The position numbers and the translations under genes are program-made. A DNA stretch of 64,000 nucleotides, taken from Siminovitchia thermophila. GTDB lineage: Bacteria > Bacillota > Bacilli > Bacillales > Bacillaceae_C. Below the pieces are notes generated by a model. It did no database searches and was not told where the DNA came from. It worked only from the letters and a program-made list of their open reading frames with translations. Below are positions 53,541 through 63,722 of this stretch, one piece after another. Location: positions 1-64,000 of the forward strand of contig NZ_JAFBFH010000012.1 of the NCBI RefSeq assembly GCF_016909185.1, read 5' to 3'. Position 1 is the first letter of the stretch, and the number at the start of each line of letters is the position of its first letter.

Positions 53541-55250
53541 TTATACTAGGCTTCCTCCGTTTTTACTGTATTTGATAACGCCTTCCGCACAGCGATAAGC
53601 CAGTGCGCCAACTGTCCCTGTCGGATTATATCCGCTATTATGCGGAAAATTGCCGGCACCGACAACAAACAGATTATCCGCATCCCAATGTTGCAAATAA
53701 TTATTGACGACACTCGTATCAGGATCAGAACCCATGATCGTTCCGCCTGTATTATGCGTCGTTTGATAAGGAACGATGTCATAATCGGAAATCGCATTTG
53801 AAGGAACAACTTCCTTCGCGCCCATTTCCTTTATAATTTCTGCGGACCGATCCGTCGCAAATTGATGGAGCGCGCGATCCTGGTCCGTAAAATTATAAGT
53901 CATCTGCAATAATGGCAGGCCAAAGGCATCCTTGTACGTCGTGTCCAATGATAGATAATTTTCCCGGTGGGGAAGCGTTGCTCCCTGACCGCCGACAAAC
54001 AGTGTCCTCGTGTAATAATGGATCGAGGCTTTTTTGAACTCCTCTCCCCACAAGGGAACATCCGGCGGAACCGGGTTGCTGGATATGGGTCTTGTGCCCG
54101 ATTGTACAATCCAAATTCCCGCCCCGTGCAAAAAGTCTTCTTTTGAATGGTCAAAATTATCGCCATTAAAGTCATCCATATACATGCCCAGCGCTCCGGC
54201 TCCCATAAACGTGTTCATTTGTTCATCGAAAAATCCGGTTGCACCCGCGTTGATCTGATAACAATAATTTTTTCCAAGTGTCCCCCTTCCCGTATCCGGA
54301 TCATATGGGGTCCCGATATCAGATATCATGAGAAGCTTCGCATTGTTAAGCACATAACTTGTCAGTACAACCGTTTCGGCTGGCTGGATAAACTCTTCCT
54401 TTGTCAAAGTATCGATATATCTGACACCCGTCACTTTATCCCCTTGTTTCAAAACTTCCACAACATTGGAATTTGTCCTTACTTCAAAATTTCCTGTCTT
54501 TACGGCTGTTGGAACAACCGTTACTTCCGGAGTGGATTTCGCGCCGTATTCACATCCAAACCTTTCACAAAAACCGCAATATTGGCATGCATAGATGGTC
54601 TCGCCATCCGGGTTTTTATAAGTCTCCGACAAATTTCCCGATGGCATCATGTACGGATTATATCCTTTATCTGTTGTCGCTTTTTTAAATTTCTCCAGAA
54701 TTGGCGTCATTTTCATCGGTGGTGTCGGGTATTCATTTTTCCTTTTTCCTCCAAGTGGATTGGCTTCACCCGAAATGCCGGCAGTCTTTTCAAATTGATC
54801 GTAATATGGTTCAATTTCGTCATATGTAATGCCCCAATCCTGAAGCTGAAAGCCTTCCTTAATCTTGTTTTTTCCGTACTTCTTTTCCGTCTGTGACTTA
54901 ATTTCAAAGTCGTATGGAAGGAATCTGAACGTCCAGCCGTTCCAGTGAGTGCCAGAACCGCCAAGCCCTTCACCAAGCAGAAATGAACCCATTTGCCGCA
55001 TTGGAAGCGCACGCTCTTTACGAGTGTTTCTAAACGTAATTGTTTCCTTCGACAAATCTTGCATTAATTCATAACGGATCGCATATCTATATTCATCATG
55101 TATTCGCAAATAATCTTCCGTTCCTCTTTTTCGTCCTCTTTCCAGACCGACAACTTTTAATCCCGCTTTCGCACATTCTGCTGCGACAATACCTCCGGTC
55201 CAACCGACACCGACCGTCACAACGTCCACTTTATCCAGTGTTTTAGCCAT
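53541..55250 (-). CDS. GMC-type gluconate/sugar dehydrogenase flavoprotein subunit
   Basis: 569-residue FAD enzyme of the gluconate 2-dehydrogenase / FAD-glucose dehydrogenase group. The dinucleotide motif GVGWTGGIVAAE (14-25) opens the protein; the C-terminal GAGNFPHNSGYNPTGTVGAL holds the active-site His/Asn and last FAD contacts. CQYCGFCERFGC near 225-236 is a cysteine cluster that, in FAD-glucose dehydrogenases, binds an iron-sulfur cluster. It has no signal peptide and should be exported by riding on its partner, the Tat-signal subunit coded 14 nt upstream. The substrate (gluconate or another sugar acid) is inferred. No cytochrome subunit is coded nearby. Confidence 0.85.
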   Translation of the reverse strand: MAKTLDKVDVVTVGVGWTGGIVAAECAKAGLKVVGLERGRKRGTEDYLRIHDEYRYAIRYELMQDLSKETITFRNTRKERALPMRQMGSFLLGEGLGGSGTHWNGWTFRFLPYDFEIKSQTEKKYGKNKIKEGFQLQDWGITYDEIEPYYDQFEKTAGISGEANPLGGKRKNEYPTPPMKMTPILEKFKKATTDKGYNPYMMPSGNLSETYKNPDGETIYACQYCGFCERFGCEYGAKSTPEVTVVPTAVKTGNFEVRTNSNVVEVLKQGDKVTGVRYIDTLTKEEFIQPAETVVLTSYVLNNAKLLMISDIGTPYDPDTGRGTLGKNYCYQINAGATGFFDEQMNTFMGAGALGMYMDDFNGDNFDHSKEDFLHGAGIWIVQSGTRPISSNPVPPDVPLWGEEFKKASIHYYTRTLFVGGQGATLPHRENYLSLDTTYKDAFGLPLLQMTYNFTDQDRALHQFATDRSAEIIKEMGAKEVVPSNAISDYDIVPYQTTHNTGGTIMGSDPDTSVVNNYLQHWDADNLFVVGAGNFPHNSGYNPTGTVGALAYRCAEGVIKYSKNGGSLV

Positions 55251-55264
55251 GATTTACATCTCCT

Positions 55265-56011
55265 TTAATGATCCATGCTTGACAATGATTGTGGCTTGAT
55301 CTTTTGAAATTTGTCACTCTCAATGACATTTATGTATGCGGCCTGATGACCCGGAAAGTTTTTCATTTTCCAACCATCCATATTGTTATTTCCGCCATAG
55401 ATCGGGTCGGAGTATGCCCCCTCCAATGTGGCAGACCTAAGAAGGGTAAAGAAAAAGCTTGAGGTGACTCCATTCAATTTCACTTCCCCTTTTTGAAAAG
55501 CCGTTAAAATCTCATCCATTTGACCGCCTTCCAGATCCGTGAAGCTTTTTTTAAATCGCTTCTGAGCCTCATTGTCTAAGGCAGCGATGCCGACAGAAAA
55601 AATTTCCGCCCTTGTTAAGGGACTCTGATACCCTTGCGTCTCCTTTCCCACAAAAAACGGTCCTTGCATATATTCTCTGGAATTCATTCCATAAGCGCCC
55701 GCAAGCTGGTTGTCTATGAAATAGGGCACACCCAATTCGATGGCCCCCGGCCCCAAATCATCCTTGGGAAATATCCTTTCCGTTGCTTGGGACAGTATTT
55801 TAAAGTCTGCATCCCTCGTAAAAAACTTTCTGCCTTTCGGACTGATCTGTCTGGCTTTTTCACGGGTTTCTTCCGGGGATGTTTCCGTATTATTTCTGGC
55901 ATTGTAGCCAATGACGCCTCCCAGTAAGCCGCCTCCGACCAATGTGCCAGTAACAATGCCGGACCTTTTTAAAAAGTCCCGGCGAGAAAGTCCTTTATCC
56001 TTTTCTGTCAT
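55265..56011 (-). CDS. Gluconate 2-dehydrogenase small subunit with Tat signal
   Basis: 248 residues, Gluconate_2-dh3 family. The N-terminus has a textbook twin-arginine motif SRRDFLKRSG (9-18) followed by a mild hydrophobic, Gly-rich helix (VTGTLVGGGLLGGVIGY). The rest is the helical body of the small subunit (ILSQATERIFPKDDLGPGA). It likely carries the large flavoprotein subunit across the membrane as a folded complex. Start ATG 56011 after GGAGG. First gene of the four-gene operon ending in tatC. Confidence 0.88.
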   Translation of the reverse strand: MTEKDKGLSRRDFLKRSGIVTGTLVGGGLLGGVIGYNARNNTETSPEETREKARQISPKGRKFFTRDADFKILSQATERIFPKDDLGPGAIELGVPYFIDNQLAGAYGMNSREYMQGPFFVGKETQGYQSPLTRAEIFSVGIAALDNEAQKRFKKSFTDLEGGQMDEILTAFQKGEVKLNGVTSSFFFTLLRSATLEGAYSDPIYGGNNNMDGWKMKNFPGHQAAYINVIESDKFQKIKPQSLSSMDH

Positions 56012-56077
56012 AATGAACCCTCCTGCACTGTAAGTAAATGATCCAAACAATGAATGGATCTTTTTAAAAAAATAAAA

Positions 56078-56120
56078 AAACAACCGCTTAAGACTTTTAT
56101 TGCACTTTAGCGGCTGTTTT
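56078..56120 (-). terminator. Terminator of the dipeptidase gene
   Basis: Minus strand stem ACAGCCGCT/AGCGGTTGT then TTTTTTTATTTTTT. Confidence 0.8.
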
Positions 56121-56139
56121 AAACTCTGTAAGTGAAAAA

Positions 56140-57078
56140 TTATTCATTTTTACTATTATTTGGTAGATGATGGAAGAAATTCTTCCATGCAAATCCTTTG
56201 ACCTGTTCTTCAGAATAATATTTAAGCAATTCATTTATGAGATTTTGGTATTTAGAAGCATCTTCCAAACCGATGATATGCTCGTCGATGCCGTCAAAGT
56301 CGGAACCAAATCCGATGTGCTTGACGCCCCCCAATGAACAAAAATGATCAATGTGTTTGATGAGATCTGAAATATATACTTTTTCCTTATTGGCCGTAAA
56401 GTGCGGATAAAACACTACATGAATCATGGCGTTTTTCATAAAAAGTGTTTTTGCCTGGTCGTCGGTCAAGTTCCTCTGATGGCCACAAACTGCTTTGGCG
56501 TTTGAATGGCTGGCGATTGGATAGTTTGCTAGTTCAACCACTTCCCAAAAAGCGCGTTCACTTAAGTGGGATACGTCGGTAAACAGGTGGTGGTTGTTAT
56601 GGAACTGAACAACCTGTTTTCCGAATGCAGTCAGACCTGCTCCCCGCGGCTCTTCTATTCCATCAGCCGCAAGATTGGCGTTATTCCAAGTAAGCCCGAC
56701 CAGCCTTACACCAAGGCGATACAAGATACTAAGCTTTTGCGGATCACTGCCAATGCAATCAACCCCTTCAAGGGAAAGAATGGCTCCGATTTCATCTTCC
56801 CCCAATGTAAGCAAATCCGACCATTGCTTAATATGCTTCATCCCATTCTTTTCAACGATGTTTGAATAAAAATAATGCACTTGATCAAGGGCGGCTTGAA
56901 ATTTTGCCTCTTCTTTCACTTCGGGAGGGACAAAAATGGCGAAACATTGGACTTTAACCTTCCCTAGTTTCATTTTTTCCCTATTGACATCCAGTTTCGG
57001 GGAATGCTCAAAATCCAATTTCCCGCTGCTGTTCCACATTTTCCACAATACGTCACAATGAAGATCCACAATATTCAT
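56140..57078 (-). CDS. Membrane dipeptidase family (M19) metallopeptidase
   Basis: 312-residue renal-dipeptidase-type enzyme. Zinc-site segments: DLHCDVLWK (6-14), the bridging glutamate in ILSLEGVDCIG, the histidine in DVSHLSERAFW and ASHSNAKAV, and GFGSDFDGID near the end. There is no signal peptide, so it is cytosolic despite the family name. Such enzymes split dipeptides, including D-residue ones. AGGTGGG precedes ATG. Monocistronic by its terminator. Substrate unknown. Confidence 0.85.
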   Translation of the reverse strand: MNIVDLHCDVLWKMWNSSGKLDFEHSPKLDVNREKMKLGKVKVQCFAIFVPPEVKEEAKFQAALDQVHYFYSNIVEKNGMKHIKQWSDLLTLGEDEIGAILSLEGVDCIGSDPQKLSILYRLGVRLVGLTWNNANLAADGIEEPRGAGLTAFGKQVVQFHNNHHLFTDVSHLSERAFWEVVELANYPIASHSNAKAVCGHQRNLTDDQAKTLFMKNAMIHVVFYPHFTANKEKVYISDLIKHIDHFCSLGGVKHIGFGSDFDGIDEHIIGLEDASKYQNLINELLKYYSEEQVKGFAWKNFFHHLPNNSKNE

Positions 57079-57206
57079 GTCTTTCCCACCTGTTCTGTGT
57101 TTTTAATAAAATGATCAGTGTTCAACCAAAGAGAAGCAAAAAACTTGAAAAGGATCAGCGCTACTTTCATTTGGCTTCAAAAAAAGAAACTATTGGCAAT
57201 AGGCAG

Positions 57207-59597
57207 TTATAGATGTATTCTTTTTAAACGCAAAGCATTTGCCACAACAGAAACCGAACTGAATGCCATGGCCGCACCCGCAATCCATGGAGCCAGCAAT
57301 CCCGATGCCGCAATGGGAATTCCGGCTGTATTATATGCCAATGCCCAAAACAAATTTTGTTTGACATTTTTCATGGTAGCTTTACTGAGCTGGAATGCCT
57401 TTGATACAAGCCTTAAATCCCCACCCAAAATTGTTATATCCGCGGCTTCAATCGCCACATCGGTTCCAGTATCAATGGCAATCCCAATGTCCGCCACGGC
57501 AAGGGCTGGCGCGTCATTCATACCATCTCCAACCATCGCTACGATTTTTCCATTCTTTTGCAATTCCTGAACCATTTCCGCCTTTTGCTCTGGCAGCACT
57601 TCCGCGTATACTTGATCAATTCCCACTGTGCTGGCAATCGTATGAGCAGTCCTTTCATTATCACCTGTAAGCATGATGACTTCCAGCCCTTGTTTTTTTA
57701 ATTCGTGAATGGCATCACGCGCATGTTCTTTTACCGTATCTGCAACTGCAACAATTCCGGCCAAGCGTCCATTAATGGCTATGAACATAACGGTTTTCCC
57801 TTTTTTCTCAAAATTCCGCACCTGTTTCGCCTTTTCTTGGTATAACACGAGTTGGTCCCGCATCAGCTTTCTAGTGCCGATTAAAATTTGTTTGCCATCA
57901 ATATCCGCTTTAATCCCTTGTCCTTGTATTGCCTCGAAGCTTTTGACTGCTTTCGGTTTGACTCCCTTTTCTTGTCCATATGTTACTATCGCATCTGCAA
58001 GTGGATGCTCGGAAACAGATTCAGCCGAAACCAAATACTGTAAGGCATTTTGGTGGAAAAGCTCTATATCGGTAACAACCGGCTTGCCAACTGTAATGGT
58101 GCCTGTTTTATCAAAGATAACCGCATTTACTTTATGAGCAATCTCCAAATGTTCGCCACCTTTAAATAAAATGCCCGTTTCCGCCCCCTTTCCCGAACCA
58201 ACCATAATGGCAGTCGGAGTGGCAAGTCCCAAAGCACAAGGGCAGGCAATGACAAGAACAGTAATGGATGCTTCCAGTGCTTTTTCCAGATTCCCCTGGT
58301 CTAAAAGGAACAGCCACGCCAGAAAAGTCGCAATGGAAATCGCCACAACGAATGGAACGAATATGCCTGAAATGTTGTCTGCCACCCGCTGAATGGGCGC
58401 TTTGCTTCCCTGGGCAGCTTCCACAACTTGAATGATGCCGGCAAGCGCTGTATCTTTCCCGACTTTTGTTGCCCTTATTTGAATCATGCCGTTTTTGTTT
58501 ACTGTGCTTCCGATCACAACATCGCCCATTTGCTTTTCTACTGGAATCGCTTCTCCAGTAATCATTGATTCATCGACAAACGTCCCGCCGGAAATGATCT
58601 CTCCATCAACAGGTATTTTTTCCCCGGGACGAACTACCAAAATATCCCCCGCCTGGACTTCTTCAATTGGGACTTGCCGCTCAAGCCCATTCGTAAGGAT
58701 TGTTGCATGTTTCGCCTGCAAGCGCAATAAGTGGGATAATGCCTCAGTTGTTTTTCCTTTCGCTTTCGCTTCCAACCATTTTCCAAACAATATGAGTGTG
58801 ATTAACACCGCGCTCGTTTCAAAGTAAAGATGTGGTTTATATGTTGGGTAAATGAGTGAACGGATGCTTTCTAAAACACTAAAGAAAAATGCCGCGGATG
58901 TTCCGAGTGACACAAGCACATCCATATTGGCGCTTTTGTTTTTTAATGACTTGTAAGCTCCTTCGTAAAACGGCCAGCCAATATAAAACTGGACAGGGAA
59001 CGCCAATGCAAGCTGTATCCAGGGGTTCGTCAAAACATGTGGAACAGGCAGTGCCAGGCCGCCTGGTAAATGAACGAGCATCGTATAGACAAGCGGCAGG
59101 GACAGCAATGCTGAAAGCAACAGTTTTTGTTTCTGTCTAAGGTCATGTTCTGATTTGTTACGTTCCGTATTTTCCTTGTTTTGATGCACCTTCGCCTCAT
59201 AACCTAATGATTTCATTTTATCAATGATATCGGGAGTGGAAATCATTCCTTCCTCCATGTGGATGGATGCCGTTGCTGCCGCCAGATTCACATTAGCAGA
59301 TCTGACACCCGCCATTTTATTCAATGTTTTTTCGATTCTGGCAGAACACGCAGAGCACGTCATTCCATAAACATCTAAAAGGACCTTATCTGTTTTAATG
59401 TCATAACCCAAACCCTTAATTTTATCAACGACATCAGCGGGTGTTAATGTTGTGCTGTTAATGGAAACAGAAGCTTTTTCAAGAGTCAAATGAACGGTTG
59501 CTTCCACACCCTCCATTTGGTTCAGTACTGTTTCAATTCTGTTGGAGCAAGCCGCACAAGTCATACCTTCAATGGAAAGATCAAACCGCGTTTTCAC
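57207..59597 (-). CDS. copA: Copper-exporting P-type ATPase CopA
   Basis: 796-residue P1B ATPase. Two N-terminal metal-binding domains with GMTCAACS and GMTCSACS, eight membrane helices, the CPC ion-site in [11 protein letters not shown], the phosphorylation motif FDKTGTIT, and [10 protein letters not shown] are intact. The C-terminal helices contain YNTAGIP and MAFSSVSV, ion-site residues of Cu(I) pumps. Start GTG 59597, 9 nt after GAGGAGGG; the frame to 59675 has no support. No copZ or csoR gene is adjacent, unlike the common csoR-copZA order. Confidence 0.95.
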   Translation of the reverse strand: MKTRFDLSIEGMTCAACSNRIETVLNQMEGVEATVHLTLEKASVSINSTTLTPADVVDKIKGLGYDIKTDKVLLDVYGMTCSACSARIEKTLNKMAGVRSANVNLAAATASIHMEEGMISTPDIIDKMKSLGYEAKVHQNKENTERNKSEHDLRQKQKLLLSALLSLPLVYTMLVHLPGGLALPVPHVLTNPWIQLALAFPVQFYIGWPFYEGAYKSLKNKSANMDVLVSLGTSAAFFFSVLESIRSLIYPTYKPHLYFETSAVLITLILFGKWLEAKAKGKTTEALSHLLRLQAKHATILTNGLERQVPIEEVQAGDILVVRPGEKIPVDGEIISGGTFVDESMITGEAIPVEKQMGDVVIGSTVNKNGMIQIRATKVGKDTALAGIIQVVEAAQGSKAPIQRVADNISGIFVPFVVAISIATFLAWLFLLDQGNLEKALEASITVLVIACPCALGLATPTAIMVGSGKGAETGILFKGGEHLEIAHKVNAVIFDKTGTITVGKPVVTDIELFHQNALQYLVSAESVSEHPLADAIVTYGQEKGVKPKAVKSFEAIQGQGIKADIDGKQILIGTRKLMRDQLVLYQEKAKQVRNFEKKGKTVMFIAINGRLAGIVAVADTVKEHARDAIHELKKQGLEVIMLTGDNERTAHTIASTVGIDQVYAEVLPEQKAEMVQELQKNGKIVAMVGDGMNDAPALAVADIGIAIDTGTDVAIEAADITILGGDLRLVSKAFQLSKATMKNVKQNLFWALAYNTAGIPIAASGLLAPWIAGAAMAFSSVSVVANALRLKRIHL

Positions 59598-59826
59598 AAA
59601 ATGGGGTCCCTCCTCGAAAATTAAAATGGAATGGATCACAAAATGGACATGGCCAGTCGCCACACAATACCGCATCTTTATCCCATTAATTCTACATGCT
59701 ATGTCCGCAATCCTTTTTTACCTGCTTTGTCAATAAAATTAGATATTTCTCTCTATAATCTGTCCAGTCGAAGCCTTGCACCTTTACATATGATGTAGGA
59801 GATTCGGCATAAGGAGGTGGCTGTCC

Positions 59827-59919
59827 ATGAGTGGAGGATATGGAATGGGTTTTGCCTTGATCGTCGTGCTGTTCATTTTACTAGTAATTGTAGGAACAGC
59901 TTACGGTTATGGCTATTAA
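59827..59919 (+). CDS. YjcZ family sporulation miniprotein (copy 4)
   Basis: 30 residues: MSGGYGMGF then [24 protein letters not shown] 59827 follows GGAGGTG. TATAAT at 59754 and the strong terminator downstream bound a one-gene transcript. Confidence 0.8.
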   Translation: MSGGYGMGFALIVVLFILLVIVGTAYGYGY

Positions 59920-59933
59920 CGGCTATATGATGT

Positions 59934-59965
59934 AAAAAGAAGCGTCTATTTAGGCGCTTCTTTTT
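59934..59965 (+). terminator. Terminator of YjcZ copy 4
   Basis: Stem AAAAAGAAGCG/CGCTTCTTTTT. Confidence 0.9.
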
Positions 59966-60019
59966 CATGTTCGAGCTTTTTTGGGACATGATAATGTTAA
60001 ATTGGTTAGGAGGATCGTT

Positions 60020-60322
60020 ATGGAGCATTTTCCAGTAATACATACAAATTTTTGGGATGCCGTTATCGCCGTTCCCGCTGTTTTGGTCGCAACTCAAATC
60101 ATCAAGCTTTTGCTCCCGATACCCCGGGTGATTATTCCGACAATCGCCACTATTCTTGGATTGATGTTTTCCCTTTTCATCGCCCACCGTTTCAATTTTT
60201 GGGGGGCTGTTTTCATGGGTTTGTTCTATGGGAATGCCGCTGTCGGGACATATGCTTCATTAAAAACGACTTGGGAAACATATAGAGCATCCGGAAATAA
60301 ATACTCCGGTAAACAAATTTGA
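60020..60322 (+). CDS. Small membrane protein, unknown
   Basis: 100 residues from ATG 60020 with TTAGGAGGATCG as ribosome site. Three hydrophobic segments (about 9-28, 33-51 and 55-75). No family recognised; the size and helix count recall small holin-like or phage-shock accessory proteins, but this is a guess. The longer frame from 59981 has no ribosome site. Confidence 0.65.
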   Translation: MEHFPVIHTNFWDAVIAVPAVLVATQIIKLLLPIPRVIIPTIATILGLMFSLFIAHRFNFWGAVFMGLFYGNAAVGTYASLKTTWETYRASGNKYSGKQI

Positions 60323-60345
60323 AAGGAATACAACATGACATTCGG

Positions 60346-60690
60346 CTAAGAATGGAAACCGATCAACTTCGTTTCTTTTCCCGCTCCCACCGGACGCAGT
60401 TGCGGAAAAGCAATAATCGAATCAATATAATCCCATTTAATCAATAAATTCGTCGGACAATTTTTCCTTGACTGGTTTTCCTTTGGAACAGTAGTACCGT
60501 CTTCTTCCTGCACTTTTGTATGCTCATAACAGGGGTTTTCAACCCAAATGCCGATTGGCTCCGTATATACGAGCTTGGCAACACACCATTTTTCCGGAAA
60601 ATAGATCCCTGTAATGGAGCCAGATAAAGATTCAGGCAAATGTTTAAACTTGATCTGGATTTTTTGATTTACATAATTATCTAAAAACAT
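60346..60690 (-). CDS. Hypothetical protein
   Basis: 114 residues, soluble, mixed strand/helix, with three cysteines (CVAKLVY, CYEHTK, CPTNLL). Start is ATG 60690, 6 nt after AAGGAGG; the ATG two codons earlier is too close to that site. Family not recognised. Its upstream side lies 70 bp from a repeat element. Confidence 0.6.
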   Translation of the reverse strand: MFLDNYVNQKIQIKFKHLPESLSGSITGIYFPEKWCVAKLVYTEPIGIWVENPCYEHTKVQEEDGTTVPKENQSRKNCPTNLLIKWDYIDSIIAFPQLRPVGAGKETKLIGFHS

Positions 60691-60758
60691 GATCATCCTC
60701 CTTGAAATTGGTTCTTTACTTATTCATTCCTTCATTCAAGGAGCTTAAAACACGAAAT

Positions 60759-61176
60759 AGAGGCTGGGGCATAAGCAAATACGAAATAGCAAAAACCGAA
60801 CAATTCATTTATAGTTGTTCGGGCTATTTGTGTTTAAAAAATCCCTATCATCGCTACGTCAACCTATTTCGCTTTCCTCAGGTCTCTTCAGCTTCCTCGG
60901 AAAGCAAAGGTCGCTTTCCTGCGGGATCTTCAGCTCGAGCTATTCCCGCAGGAGTCTACCTATTTTGACTACGCTAAAAGCTTGCGTATGATATACTGGG
61001 ACAATTTTTCCCGCATGTAAGGTGCCGTATTGAGTGAATACAAAAGGGCTAAGTGGGAGAAAACGGCACCTAAATGCCCGATTGGTTCAACTAACATTCA
61101 GTTAGAGCCCTACTGAATGAAGTTTCACTTTATTGTTCGTTTTTTCATCAGCTGATTTAGCTGTGTTCCAGGCTCT
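60759..61176 (-). repeat. Dispersed MITE-like structured repeat, copy E
   Basis: About 418 bp. Left end AGAGGCTGGGGCATAAGCAAAT and right end (reverse complement) AGAGCCTGGAACACAGCTAAAT are imperfect inverted repeats that go on to AAAAACCGAACAAT and AAAAAACGAACAAT. Inside: CCGAACAATTC hairpin, GC-rich TCTTCAGCTCGAGC block, long stem (AGGTGCCGT/ACGGCACCT, inner arm partly deleted), GTTGAACCAATCGGGC and a short hairpin 1. It lies upstream of the 114-residue gene and downstream of spoVR. Confidence 0.85.
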
Positions 61177-61218
61177 CCATCTCCTTTAGAGAAAAGCCCC
61201 CTTAAAAACAGCCCCCGC

Positions 61219-62631
61219 TCATATGAATTTCCGTTGTACGTTCCTGCCGTCATAACTGAATAACATCGAGCGATTTTCCACTACGCTCTCCAAGTGAACG
61301 GTTCTTCCCCACAATTGATAAATATAAGGCAGTACTTTTTCCAAATATTTTAGGTCAAGTTCAACTCCCTCATAAGAATGTTTCAAATATAGCTCCCCAT
61401 TCTTCATATAGTCGCCGTCATTGACTGTAATGTACGGGAATCCGCCGTTTACTCTCATGCTCACAAGCTGGTCGCGGACCTCGGTCCATTTTTTGTCAAC
61501 AATTTTATAATCCCTTCCTTGCTTTTGAAATAAATACATATCTTCCCGCAATACAAGATCTTTTGTTAAATAATTTCTTAAAAAGGATATATCGGATTCC
61601 AGTTCGCGAACTTCGAACATCTTTTCCCGACCCGAATTAGGCTTAACTCCTTGTTTTTTCATTTCTTCGTCCGGATTATTCCATCTTTCTTCAATATCCT
61701 CGAAAATTTTCAAACCAAGATAATAAGGGTTGATACTTGTCCTTGATGGCTGAATAACCCCCGCATTCAATTTGGCGAATTCAATTGCCTCATCGCTCGT
61801 CAAATCCAACTCACGGATAATCCGCTGATGCCAATAAGACGCCCAGCCTTCATTCATAATTTTCGTTTCAAGCTGCGGCCAAAAATAAAGCATCTCTTCT
61901 CGAACCATTGTCATGATATCCCGTTGCCAATCAGACAGCTCCCGGCTATACTGTTCGATAAATAAAACGATATCCTTTTCCGGCTGGGGCGGGAATTTTT
62001 TTCTCCGTTTTTTCCTGGCCGGCTCTTCCTTTTTCTCTTCATCCAAGCCCCATAAATCATCGTATTCCGTTACCGGTGTAGTATCTTCTTCCCACTCCTC
62101 CTCTTCATCCATCTCCCAATCCAGCACCGGCCGCATCAAAGACGGGTCAATATGCTCTTCAATCGCGAGCACCGCATCCAAAAATTGCTCCACTTCTTTT
62201 TTTCCGTGTTCCATTTCATATTGCCTGATTCTCCCTGCTGTCGCCGCCATGCTTTCCACCATATCCCGATTCGTGTTTTTAAATCGAACATTGTTTTTAA
62301 AAAAATCGCAATGAGCTAGAACATGCGCCACAATCAGTTTGTTTTGAATCAACGAGTTGGAATCAAGGAGAAAGGCATAACAAGGGTTTGAGTTGATCAC
62401 GAGTTCATATATTTTACTTAAACCAAAGTCATAATGCAGTTTCATTTTAAAAAATTGCTTTCCGAAACTCCAGTGGGAAAAACGAGTCGGCATTCCGTAA
62501 GCGCCAAATGTGTAGATAATGTCAGCCGGGCATATTTCGTATCGCATCGGATAAAAGTCGAGGCCAAATCCACTGGCAATTTCTGTTATTTCATCAATAG
62601 CATATTCTAATGTTTTCTCATCCGCACTCAT
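61219..62631 (-). CDS. spoVR: Stage V sporulation protein R
   Basis: 470-residue SpoVR family protein, needed for proper spore cortex formation in B. subtilis (468 residues there). Family segments: [25 protein letters not shown] (part), [32 protein letters not shown] and [13 protein letters not shown]. The acidic stretch [11 protein letters not shown] and basic [10 protein letters not shown] lie near 180-215. AAAAGGAGGG precedes the ATG, and a sigma-E promoter stands just upstream, as known for B. subtilis spoVR. Confidence 0.95.
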   Translation of the reverse strand: MSADEKTLEYAIDEITEIASGFGLDFYPMRYEICPADIIYTFGAYGMPTRFSHWSFGKQFFKMKLHYDFGLSKIYELVINSNPCYAFLLDSNSLIQNKLIVAHVLAHCDFFKNNVRFKNTNRDMVESMAATAGRIRQYEMEHGKKEVEQFLDAVLAIEEHIDPSLMRPVLDWEMDEEEEWEEDTTPVTEYDDLWGLDEEKKEEPARKKRRKKFPPQPEKDIVLFIEQYSRELSDWQRDIMTMVREEMLYFWPQLETKIMNEGWASYWHQRIIRELDLTSDEAIEFAKLNAGVIQPSRTSINPYYLGLKIFEDIEERWNNPDEEMKKQGVKPNSGREKMFEVRELESDISFLRNYLTKDLVLREDMYLFQKQGRDYKIVDKKWTEVRDQLVSMRVNGGFPYITVNDGDYMKNGELYLKHSYEGVELDLKYLEKVLPYIYQLWGRTVHLESVVENRSMLFSYDGRNVQRKFI

Positions 62632-62654
62632 GAATATTCCCTCCTTTTATCCAC

Positions 62655-62683
62655 AATGTATGAAAGACAAGGAAATAACATGA
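62655..62683 (-). promoter_or_regulatory. Predicted sigma-E promoter of spoVR
   Basis: Minus strand TCATGTT (62677-62683) and CATACATT (62655-62662), 14 nt apart: 6 of 7 and 8 of 8 matches to the mother-cell sigma-E pattern. Confidence 0.75.
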
Positions 62684-62911
62684 ATTACATCCGCCTTGGC
62701 CGCCAAATTATTTTCCTCACCAAAAAGAGTAACTTCTCACCAATGATCTGGCGAACACCCAAATTCGGCTATGTCACGTTTTACACGTATTGGCTGGTTC
62801 TTATTTTTTAACCGTGGTTAAACCCAAATCCAACCATGTCAAGATTTACACCCCTATATATCCCGGCTCCGCGGATATAATAAAGGCAACTCCTAAAAAG
62901 GAGGAAACCAG

Positions 62912-63160
62912 ATGGATTATGATCGTGCCCTTTACTATACGCATCGGTCGGAATGGGATAATCTGATCGTTTTAATGGTTCGTACAAAAGACCATATGCT
63001 GTCAAAAAGAATAGAACGCTTTTTACACGCGTATTATTTTTCCCGCGATTATTCCCTGATTGAGCGTCAACTCTACTCACTGCTTCGTTATCTAGAGCAT
63101 GCCGTTTCTGTTACGGAAGAGGAAAGCATCTTTGAGAACAGCCCCTTGGTTCCCATTTAA
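62912..63160 (+). CDS. yhdB: YhdB family protein
   Basis: 82-residue helical soluble protein (MDYDRALYYTHRSEWDNLIVLMV...). It matches the small YhdB family found next to spoVR in B. subtilis relatives; function unknown. AAAAAGGAGG stands before the ATG and a terminator follows 4 nt after the stop. Confidence 0.75.
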   Translation: MDYDRALYYTHRSEWDNLIVLMVRTKDHMLSKRIERFLHAYYFSRDYSLIERQLYSLLRYLEHAVSVTEEESIFENSPLVPI

Positions 63161-63188
63161 CTGGCTGCCGCAAGCAGCCGGTTTTTTT
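63161..63188 (+). terminator. Terminator of yhdB
   Basis: Stem CTGGCTGC/GCAGCCGG then seven Ts. Confidence 0.9.
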
Positions 63189-63287
63189 AGTAGCCATTTT
63201 GGAAAGATAGCGTTTTCATTTACTTTAAACAGTTTTTTCCATTATAATCAAAGGAATACATAAACGATTTTAAAGGCAGTGATTTAT

Positions 63288-63722
63288 GTGGGGAAAAAAG
63301 ATCAGCGGGAAAATATGATTTTTTTTGCATGGGCTGTAGCTGTCATAGCGACACTCGGAAGTTTATATTTTTCGGAAATCAAGCAATATGAACCGTGCGA
63401 GCTTTGCTGGTACCAAAGAATTCTAATGTATCCGCAAGCCATTTTGCTCGGAATCGCCTTGGTCAAAAAAGATTACAAAGCGGCAATATACACATCCGTA
63501 CTTTCGGGAATGGGCGTGCTTTTATCTTTTTACCATTATTTAATTCAAAAAGTTGATTTTTTCTCCGCTTACTCCCCCGCTTGCGGGCGAGTTCCATGTA
63601 CGGGGGAATATATTAACTGGGCGGGATTTGTGACCATCCCCTTTTTAGCCTTTATTGCTTTTACACTCATTTTCTCCGTAAGTTTGATTTTATTGAAACA
63701 ATCGAAAGGTGATGCACAATGA
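63288..63722 (+). CDS. bdbC: Thiol-disulfide oxidoreductase BdbC (DsbB-like)
   Basis: 144-residue four-helix membrane protein that re-oxidises a partner thiol oxidase using quinone. The first cysteine pair CELC (in PCELCWYQRILMYP) and the second in CGRVPC are conserved; B. subtilis BdbC has 138 residues. GTG 63288 is taken as start (AAAGG 11 nt upstream); GTG 63279 and ATG 63315 are alternatives. The stop overlaps the next start (ATGA), so the pair is co-translated. Confidence 0.9.
   Translation: MGKKDQRENMIFFAWAVAVIATLGSLYFSEIKQYEPCELCWYQRILMYPQAILLGIALVKKDYKAAIYTSVLSGMGVLLSFYHYLIQKVDFFSAYSPACGRVPCTGEYINWAGFVTIPFLAFIAFTLIFSVSLILLKQSKGDAQ

Noticed and set aside
59981-60019. Longer start for the 100-residue membrane protein
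   Set aside because: The start at 60020 has TTAGGAGGATCG directly upstream; the longer frame would include this site in its coding part.
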